Part shown: positions 6,788 to 8,122 of the stretch, piece after piece | How the letters are laid out: each line of letters starts with the position of its first letter | How positions within the stretch are numbered: the stretch's first letter is position 1 | Assembly (NCBI GenBank): GCA_023390955.1 | Contig: JAEWBW010000519.1 | Location: forward strand, 1 to 8,122 | Direction: 5' to 3' | Origin: Pseudomonadota bacterium | GTDB lineage: Bacteria; Pseudomonadota; Alphaproteobacteria; Rhizobiales; Xanthobacteraceae | DNA: 8,122 nt | Translations under genes and position numbers: made by a program | The notes under the pieces: generated by a model | Seen by the model: only the letters and a program-made list of their open reading frames with translations | What the model was told of the DNA's origin: nothing | Database searches by the model: none

Positions 6788-6979
6788 CTACCCCGGCCGC
6801 TGAAGGGCGGATGACGTTGCCCATCCGGCCAAAGCCTCTTCTGCCTGCGCCGTCTCCAGCAAATTGTCGCGCACCTTGCCGGGTGGCAACCCGGAGGCCT
6901 GCTCTCTCTTCTTCCTCGCGTCCACGACGAGACGATCCTCCAGGGAGGTCGTCTGCTTGAAACGGCGGCGCCTTATCAT
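6788..6979 (-). CDS. Small charged conserved hypothetical protein
   Basis: A 63-residue protein starting at ATG 6979, with GGGA seven bases upstream (6987-6990). It begins MIRRRRFKQTTSLEDRL, continues as a charged helix with ARKKREQASGLPPGKVRDNLLETAQAEE, and ends ALQRPG. I recognise this as a short protein common in Bradyrhizobium and relatives, usually with RRRRFKQT, SLEDRL, LPPG and a C-terminal WL.SPGL-like segment. Here the C-terminal part (GWATSSALQRPG) is diverged from that pattern. No signal peptide or membrane segment is present; a short helical hairpin is likely. It is the first gene of a two-gene unit with the exported CCDG protein. Function is unknown. Confidence 0.8.
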   Translation of the reverse strand: MIRRRRFKQTTSLEDRLVVDARKKREQASGLPPGKVRDNLLETAQAEEALAGWATSSALQRPG

Positions 6980-7079
6980 GTGTTAATCCCATGAATGGCT
7001 GCCCGTCGCTTCAAGCCGCAATGCGCAAAAATGTTCTTATTATTATTCGGCGCTTCCGGTGGAACGATTTCAACTGGAC

Positions 7080-7105
7080 CTGACGCAATGACCGCTTCGC
7101 GTCAG
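7080..7105. repeat. Inverted repeat CTGACGC / GCGTCAG
   Basis: The left arm is 7080-7086 and the right arm 7099-7105, seven perfect base pairs around a 12-base loop. It could act as a hairpin in the 3' region of the EAL transcript or as a protein site. Confidence 0.5.
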
Positions 7106-7133
7106 CTATCCTCGCCGCTTCGCGACGAGCTGA
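7102..7133 (-). terminator. Candidate stem-loop downstream of the EAL gene
   Basis: TCAGCT (7102-7107) pairs with AGCTGA (7128-7133). In the reverse-strand transcript an inner stem CGUCGC-GAA-GCGGCG forms with one G-U pair, leaving a five-base bulge on one side. It starts 24 bases past the EAL stop, a fitting place for a terminator, but no U-tract follows. It shares bases 7102-7105 with the neighbouring inverted repeat, so both cannot form at once. Confidence 0.4.
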
Positions 7134-7157
7134 TCTCTTACACAGGGGGGGGAGAAG

Positions 7158-8122
7158 CTAGCTCGCCGCTTCCAGCCGCACTTCCGTGAGCAGCCGCATC
7201 GCGGCGTCCGCGTCCATCGGCTCGCCGAAGGCAAAACCTTGCGCGTATTCGCAACCGAGCTGGTAGAGCTCGACGGCGTCGGAATCGGTCTCCGCGCCCT
7301 CCGCGACCACGTCCATGCCGAGATCATGCGCGAGCGCGATGATCGATTTCAGGATCACCGGGCGCGTGCCGCGGCTGGTGGTACGCACGAACGACTGGTC
7401 GATCTTGATAGTGTCGAACGGGAAGCGCTGCAGGTAGGAGAGCGAGGAATGCCCGGTGCCGAAATCGTCGAGCGACAAGCCGGTGCCGAGCTCGCGGATG
7501 CGGGTCAGCATCTGCGCGGCGTGCTCGGGGTTGTCCATGACCAGCGATTCCGTCAGTTCCAGCTTCAAGGTGCCGCGCGCGACGGACGAGCGCGACAGCA
7601 CGGTGCGGATGTCGTGGATCAGGTCGTGACGCAGCAATTGCCGCGAGGAGACATTGACGCTGGCAAAGATCGGCTCGCGCGAGCGCATCGCACGCTGCCA
7701 CGCCGAGAGCTGCCGCGCGGTCTGGTCCATCACGAACATGCCGAGATCGACGATCAAGCCGATCTCCTCGGCGATGTTGATGAACTCCGACGGCGACATG
7801 CGGCCGAGCTTCGGATGGTCCCAGCGCGCCAGGGCCTCGAAGCCGGCGACCGAACGGTCTTCCAGCCGCACGATCGGCTGGTACAGGATCGCTATTTCCT
7901 GCCGCTCGATGGCGCGGCGCAGCTCGGATTCCAGCGTCAGGCGGTCGGTCTTGCGCGCGCGCATCGCGGGTTTGTAGACGTCGATGCGGTCGCCGCCGAT
8001 GCGCTTGGAATGATAGATCGCCAGTTCCGCATCCTTGATGATCTCCTCGGAGAGCTGCGTCTGCGGATCGGACAGTGCAAGGCCGATCGAGGCCGTCAGG
8101 AAGATCTCGCGGTCGTTGAAGG
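7158..8122 (-). CDS. GGDEF-EAL protein, probable cyclic di-GMP phosphodiesterase, N-terminus outside window
   Basis: The reverse frame is open from the right edge to the TAG at 7158-7160, giving 320 visible residues; an internal Met at 7964 is not the start. Visible residues 1-52 are the end of a GGDEF domain (LTASIGLAL, then DAELAIYHSKRIGGDRIDVY). The EAL domain fills about 67-315. Catalytic and metal residues of active EAL enzymes (compared with RocR) are all present: EAL at 95-97, Asn156 in SVNVSSRQL, Glu188 in ELTES, Asp218-Asp219 in DDFGTG, Lys239 in IKID, Glu274 in VVAEGAET and Gln294 in YAQGFAFGEP. It should linearise cyclic di-GMP to pGpG. Whether the GGDEF half is active, regulatory or dead cannot be told because its signature motif is beyond the edge. 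Any sensor or membrane domain would also lie there. A candidate hairpin follows the stop. Confidence 0.93.
   Translation of the reverse strand, partial: FNDREIFLTASIGLALSDPQTQLSEEIIKDAELAIYHSKRIGGDRIDVYKPAMRARKTDRLTLESELRRAIERQEIAILYQPIVRLEDRSVAGFEALARWDHPKLGRMSPSEFINIAEEIGLIVDLGMFVMDQTARQLSAWQRAMRSREPIFASVNVSSRQLLRHDLIHDIRTVLSRSSVARGTLKLELTESLVMDNPEHAAQMLTRIRELGTGLSLDDFGTGHSSLSYLQRFPFDTIKIDQSFVRTTSRGTRPVILKSIIALAHDLGMDVVAEGAETDSDAVELYQLGCEYAQGFAFGEPMDADAAMRLLTEVRLEAAS

Larger units (their letters stand above)
6980..7157. other. Intergenic region between the EAL gene and the 63-residue gene, with overlapping inverted repeats
   Basis: These 178 bases follow the stop of the reverse-strand EAL gene and precede the start of the next reverse-strand gene, so they must hold the end of one transcript or a promoter for the next. 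Seen here: a run of eight G (7145-7152) just after the EAL stop, two overlapping inverted repeats (7080-7105 and 7102-7133), a repeated CCGCTTCGCG (7092-7101 and 7115-7124), and an A/T-rich patch at about 7031-7048. I could not place a convincing promoter. Confidence 0.5.

Noticed and set aside
6642..6992. Reverse frame of 116 codons covering the two small reverse genes
   Set aside because: Out of frame with two recognisable proteins; no motif or ribosome site.

Overview
The window looks like an ordinary chromosomal segment of a GC-rich alphaproteobacterium, most likely Bradyrhizobium or a close relative in the Nitrobacteraceae. That call rests on strong GC bias at third codon positions, on recognisable rhizobial protein families (a DUF459 protein, an MltB-type transglycosylase with a C-terminal peptidoglycan-binding domain, and small rhizobial hypothetical proteins), and on an intergenic palindrome typical of this group at 4061-4141. 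I see no tRNA, rRNA, CRISPR array, insertion sequence or phage gene. No stretch longer than 300 bases lacks a gene.

Left part, 1-4044: envelope and sugar-nucleotide genes. A secreted DUF459 protein of SGNH-hydrolase type runs leftward and off the left edge (1-1435). A secreted lytic murein transglycosylase follows on the same strand (1592-2980). Divergent from it, across a 188-base gap, is galU (3169-4044), which makes UDP-glucose for exopolysaccharide, LPS and glucans.

Middle, 4045-5654: a hairpin-forming intergenic repeat separates galU from a convergent membrane-bound diguanylate cyclase with a periplasmic sensor region, an intact GGEEF site and an intact RxxD inhibitory site.

Right part, 5655-8122: two small forward genes (a DUF7662-like protein and a two-helix membrane protein) converge on a pair of small reverse genes (a 63-residue charged protein, then a 140-residue secreted or anchored protein). 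After a 178-base gap with overlapping inverted repeats comes the C-terminal part of a GGDEF-EAL protein with a complete set of EAL catalytic residues, cut by the right edge. The diguanylate cyclase and the EAL protein could make and degrade cyclic di-GMP, which in rhizobia controls exopolysaccharide and motility. Their closeness to galU and wall enzymes is suggestive only.

Nothing here amounts to a clearly new system. The most unusual signal is that the DUF459 protein lacks both the nucleophile serine and the catalytic histidine expected of an SGNH hydrolase. Next come an uncharacterised pair of small genes encoding a DUF7662-like protein and a cysteine-containing membrane hairpin, and a pair of mutually exclusive hairpins downstream of the EAL gene.
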